Shown here piece by piece: positions 7,668 to 9,556 of a stretch of 9,556 nucleotides of DNA (positions are counted from its first letter, which is position 1; each line of letters begins with the position of its first letter). Made by a program: the position numbers and the translations under genes. Location: contig CANRHJ010000069.1 of NCBI GenBank assembly GCA_947630355.1, positions 1 to 9,556 on the forward strand, read 5' to 3'. The notes under the pieces are model-generated. The model saw only the letters and a program-made list of their open reading frames with translations, did no database searches and was not told the origin of the DNA. The stretch comes from Candidatus Gastranaerophilales bacterium (lineage in GTDB: Bacteria > Cyanobacteriota > Vampirovibrionia > Gastranaerophilales > Gastranaerophilaceae).

Positions 7668-7695
7668 AAGCTGATGTACAAATTACATTTAGCTT
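7668..7695. promoter_or_regulatory. Imperfect palindrome in the secA/7831 intergenic region
   Basis: AAGCT (7668-7672), ATGTA (7674-7678), a 5-base centre, TACAT (7684-7688) and AGCTT (7691-7695) form nested inverted arms. Only a G/T mismatch (wobble in RNA) and one extra T interrupt them. As DNA this is a good candidate operator between two divergent promoters. As RNA it would form a hairpin of about eleven pairs, but no T-tract follows on the plus strand, so it is not a standard terminator. Confidence 0.4.
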
Positions 7696-7774
7696 ATTTA
7701 ACGATGTTAATTATTAAAATTAATTATAAAATAATGTAAATTTTTCTTAACAATTTATATAAAATCAGCAATTT

Positions 7775-7805
7775 TTAACATTTATAGCATTAATTGTAGT
7801 AGAAT
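7775..7805 (+). promoter_or_regulatory. Tentative promoter of the 7831 gene
   Basis: TTAACA (7775-7780, five of six matches to the -35) and TAGAAT (7800-7805, four of six matches to the -10) are separated by 19 bases, which is longer than ideal. Start near 7812 would give a leader of about 18 bases carrying the Shine-Dalgarno. The position fits, but other AT-rich hexamers nearby are almost as good. Confidence 0.35.
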
Positions 7806-7815
7806 AAGTTAATGT

Positions 7816-7823
7816 AAGGAAGG
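7816..7823 (+). promoter_or_regulatory. Strong Shine-Dalgarno of the 7831 gene
   Basis: AAGGAAGG lies seven bases before the ATG at 7831. It is the most extensive ribosome binding site in the window, it fixes the start, and it suggests efficient translation. Confidence 0.8.
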
Positions 7824-7830
7824 TAATAAA

Positions 7831-8532
7831 ATGAATGTTTCTGCAGTAAATTGTACACCAATTAAACCTCAGGTAGCTTTCGGAAATTCCGTAAGAAGTT
7901 ACGATGATGTTCATTATGATACTGAATATCAAGACAGATACAATCAGCTTACAGAGTTTGCAGATAAAGTTGATAATGATTATGTAAATTCAAGTAATAT
8001 AAAAAAGCCGATAGCAGCATTTTTATCAGTAGGCTTAGCAGCATTGGTAGCATTTGCTACAGGTAAATTAGTTGCATCAAAAGCATCAATTATAGCTGAA
8101 AAAGTTAAATTGGATTTACCGTCAATGTTAGATAACGGTTTGAAAAAAGCATCAAATAAAGTTAAGACATTCGGTGAAAAATTAAAAACAGAAGTTCCGG
8201 CAACAAAGGGTCAACAAGTAAAAAATGCTTTAGGTAAAGCGATAACATTTTCTGAAGAAAAAGCAAAAATGGTTTATAAAAAGCTTGCATATTCAGGCGT
8301 AAAACCGACAGATTCCGCAGAAATAATTAAACAAAAGGCATTTGCAAATATCGGCGGTATAACCGGTCTTGCACTCGGACTTCCGGGATTTTGTGCAAAA
8401 GACAGTAATTCTGACGGTGTAAATGATATTTTACAAAGAGGTCAAAATGCATATACGGGTGCTAAAACAAAAGCAGCACAAGCACTTTCCGAGTGCGGTA
8501 AAATAGCTGAATTGGTTGATATTTTATCATAA
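7831..8532 (+). CDS. Unrecognised 233-residue protein with N-terminal VAFG peptide and hydrophobic segments
   Basis: I do not recognise a named family. The protein opens with MNVSAVNCTPIKPQVAFGNS, which has no hydrophobic core and so is not a Sec signal peptide. A polar stretch rich in Tyr and Asp follows (about 20-57). Residues 61-78 (IAAFLSVGLAALVAFATG) are a probable membrane helix. The middle (79-170) is Lys/Ala-rich and likely helical, with amphipathic stretches and positive charge. Residues 171-189 form a Gly-rich hydrophobic segment that could be a second membrane or hairpin helix. DSNSDGVND (191-199) then fits the DxNxDGxxD calcium-loop pattern seen in EF-hand and dockerin repeats, here a single copy. 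From memory, short N-terminal peptides ending in F-G or F-K-G occur on many uncharacterised proteins of gut Melainabacteria; this is unverified. It is a single-gene unit, with its own strong ribosome binding site and a terminator directly after it. Confidence 0.85.
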   Translation: MNVSAVNCTPIKPQVAFGNSVRSYDDVHYDTEYQDRYNQLTEFADKVDNDYVNSSNIKKPIAAFLSVGLAALVAFATGKLVASKASIIAEKVKLDLPSMLDNGLKKASNKVKTFGEKLKTEVPATKGQQVKNALGKAITFSEEKAKMVYKKLAYSGVKPTDSAEIIKQKAFANIGGITGLALGLPGFCAKDSNSDGVNDILQRGQNAYTGAKTKAAQALSECGKIAELVDILS

Positions 8533-8562
8533 CAATTTTCTAAGAAAAAATATAATAAAAAG

Positions 8563-8592
8563 ACGGACTACACAATGCAGTTCGTTTTTTTT
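8563..8592 (+). terminator. Rho-independent terminator of the 7831 gene
   Basis: ACGGACT (8563-8569) pairs with AGTTCGT (8579-8585) around a 9-base loop, with one G-U pair, and runs into eight T residues (8585-8592). An A-rich run precedes the stem, which lengthens the pairing with the T-tract. It starts about 30 bases after the stop codon. The T-tract abuts the TATAAT of the next gene, so terminator and promoter are fused. Confidence 0.85.
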
Positions 8593-8597
8593 ATAAT
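8569..8597 (+). promoter_or_regulatory. Promoter of folP placed for a leaderless transcript
   Basis: A perfect TATAAT (8592-8597) is preceded by exactly 17 bases and TACACA (8569-8574, four of six matches to the -35), which lies in the loop of the preceding terminator. Only six bases (ATATTT) separate the TATAAT from the ATG at 8604, so transcription should begin at or next to the start codon. No Shine-Dalgarno is present. The geometry equals that of ribF. Confidence 0.5.
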
Positions 8598-8603
8598 ATA
8601 TTT

Positions 8604-9556
8604 ATGAACAATATAATTTTAAAATATACCGATAATGATACGATAAAAGAGCTTGATGCTTTAGGTTTTGATAAATCATATATAAATGAAGCTTCTGAAA
8701 AATACAAAGGCCGAACGTATAAGTTATTTAAGTTAAAGCCTTATGAAGCAAATATCTTAAAACAAATATGCTTATCTTTGGGATTTGATTGTGCTGTATC
8801 GCGTGAATCGGTTACGTGTTCTTGTGAATATACCGATGCTTTTTTATATGCAAGTGATTCTCAAGTAAAAAAATTAATTGTTAAATTAAGAAATCAACCC
8901 TTCCGATTAAAACAAACAGCTGATTTGTTTGAAAAAGTACTTAATATTCAATTAAAAGAGATAAAGATAAGAAATAATTTTTTTAATTGGGAAAGGCCGT
9001 ATATTATGGGGATATTAAATGTTACCCCCGATTCCTTTTCTGACGGAGGAATGTATTGTGATTTAAATTCAGCGATTAAACATGCCGAAGAAATGATACA
9101 AGCCGGTGCCGATATAATTGATATCGGCGGTGAGTCAACAAGGCCCGGTGCTCAAATTATACCTTTTCAAACTGAAATAATGCGAGTTATTCCGGTTATA
9201 AAAGAATTGAGAAAAATCAATGCAAATATCCCTATAAGTATAGATACAAGAAATTATGAAACTGCAATTGCCGCTTTTGAAGCGGGAGCTGACATTATTA
9301 ACGATGTATCGGGATTAAAACCTGATAATAAGCTTGTTAAATTAATCAAAGAAAATGATTTGCCTGCTGTAATTGTGCATTCAGATACTGTGCCGGCTGT
9401 CTCTTCGGATTTTACACCGTCTGATATTGTCGACAGCATATATACAGATTTATTTAACAGATTAAATGATTTAGTCAGCATGGGACTAAATAGAAACAAA
9501 ATGATAATTGATGCAGGTATCGGATTTGGTAAATCCGCAGATAGTAATTTCCAAAT
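8604..9556 (+). CDS. folP: Dihydropteroate synthase with N-terminal extension, C-terminus cut by window edge
   Basis: Condenses p-aminobenzoate with 6-hydroxymethyl-7,8-dihydropterin pyrophosphate in folate synthesis, in the cytoplasm. The frame is open from the ATG at 8604 to the window end (317 codons plus two bases). The catalytic TIM barrel begins near residue 133 with IMGILNVTPDSFSDGG (134-149, first family signature). GADIIDIGGESTRPG (168-182, second signature, sulfonamide-site loop), SIDTR (212-216), INDVSGL (232-238) and IIDAGIGFGKS (301-311, usually DPGIGFGK) follow. The preceding 132 residues, including YEANILKQICLSLG (47-60) and SDSQVKKLIVKLRNQPF (84-100), resemble the extra N-terminal domain that I recall in long clostridial-type synthases. 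Where HMxGxP is usual, this protein reads HSDTVP (259-264). There is no Shine-Dalgarno; the start is supported by the frame, the hairpin just upstream and the TATAAT. The lumazine and flavin genes are far to the left, so this is not one folate/flavin operon. Confidence 0.94.
   Translation, partial: MNNIILKYTDNDTIKELDALGFDKSYINEASEKYKGRTYKLFKLKPYEANILKQICLSLGFDCAVSRESVTCSCEYTDAFLYASDSQVKKLIVKLRNQPFRLKQTADLFEKVLNIQLKEIKIRNNFFNWERPYIMGILNVTPDSFSDGGMYCDLNSAIKHAEEMIQAGADIIDIGGESTRPGAQIIPFQTEIMRVIPVIKELRKINANIPISIDTRNYETAIAAFEAGADIINDVSGLKPDNKLVKLIKENDLPAVIVHSDTVPAVSSDFTPSDIVDSIYTDLFNRLNDLVSMGLNRNKMIIDAGIGFGKSADSNFQ

Larger units (their letters stand above)
7510..7830. other. AT-rich divergent intergenic region between secA and the 7831 gene
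   Basis: This 321-base stretch has no credible gene on either strand. It must hold both divergent promoters. Besides the elements listed separately, it contains further TTTACAT-type boxes (TTTACAT at 7629-7635, ATGTAAAT at 7734-7741, ATGTAA at 7812-7817) like those upstream of ribH. It also has a direct repeat of TTAATTAT (7707-7714 and 7720-7727) in an almost pure A/T run that could act as an upstream promoter element. I see no riboswitch, tRNA or terminator in it. It would also be the place for a small RNA, but nothing specific supports one. Confidence 0.6.

Noticed and set aside
7510..7830. Replication origin or DnaA-box cluster in the AT-rich intergenic region
   Set aside because: I found no TTATCCACA-type boxes and no dnaA or dnaN neighbour. 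AT-richness alone is not evidence.
9254..9499. Minus-strand 81-codon frame near the window end
   Set aside because: It is antisense to folP, which reads through the whole region with correct motifs in order.
1..9556. Mobile element, prophage, CRISPR or defence system
   Set aside because: No transposase, integrase, terminal repeats, regularly spaced repeats or defence-type domains are visible. All recognisable genes are housekeeping or metabolic.

Overview
The window is an AT-rich bacterial chromosome segment with compact, housekeeping-type gene content. It holds seven protein genes, of which two run off the window edges, and no RNA genes, insertion sequences, phage genes or CRISPR arrays that I can see. 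The organism makes an outer membrane with Kdo-type lipopolysaccharide (waaA), so it is diderm. The base composition, the gene types and the small protein at 7831-8532, which has a short N-terminal 'PQVAFGNS' peptide and no signal sequence, remind me of gut Vampirovibrionia (Melainabacteria, Gastranaerophilales). That lineage assignment is an inference from memory at about even odds.

Left part (1-1397, minus strand): ribF (riboflavin kinase/FAD synthetase) is followed downstream by ribH (lumazine synthase, cut by the window start). The two are not tightly coupled. The 163-base gap between them carries a good promoter for ribH and a dense set of TTTACA/TGTAAA boxes, including two perfect inverted repeats. 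No FMN riboswitch is visible.

Centre (1459-7509): a plus-strand GH13 alpha-glucan enzyme diverges from ribF. Its stop codon overlaps that of the convergent waaA (Kdo transferase). waaA is itself overlapped by the end of secA (preprotein translocase ATPase) upstream, so secA-waaA looks like a translationally coupled pair.

Right part (7510-9556): a 321-base AT-rich divergent intergenic region contains an imperfect palindrome and probable promoters in both directions. It precedes an unrecognised 233-residue membrane-associated protein that ends in a clear intrinsic terminator. Immediately after the terminator starts folP (dihydropteroate synthase, cut by the window end), with an N-terminal extension of about 132 residues and an atypical segment where the family usually has HMxGxP.

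The genes do not form one system. They cover flavin and folate cofactor synthesis, envelope biogenesis and protein export, and glycogen- or trehalose-type carbohydrate metabolism. The most notable cross-cutting observation is that ribF and folP both start at an ATG exactly six bases after a perfect TATAAT, with no ribosome binding site, as expected for leaderless mRNAs. The other genes have recognisable Shine-Dalgarno sequences or, in waaA, overlap coupling.
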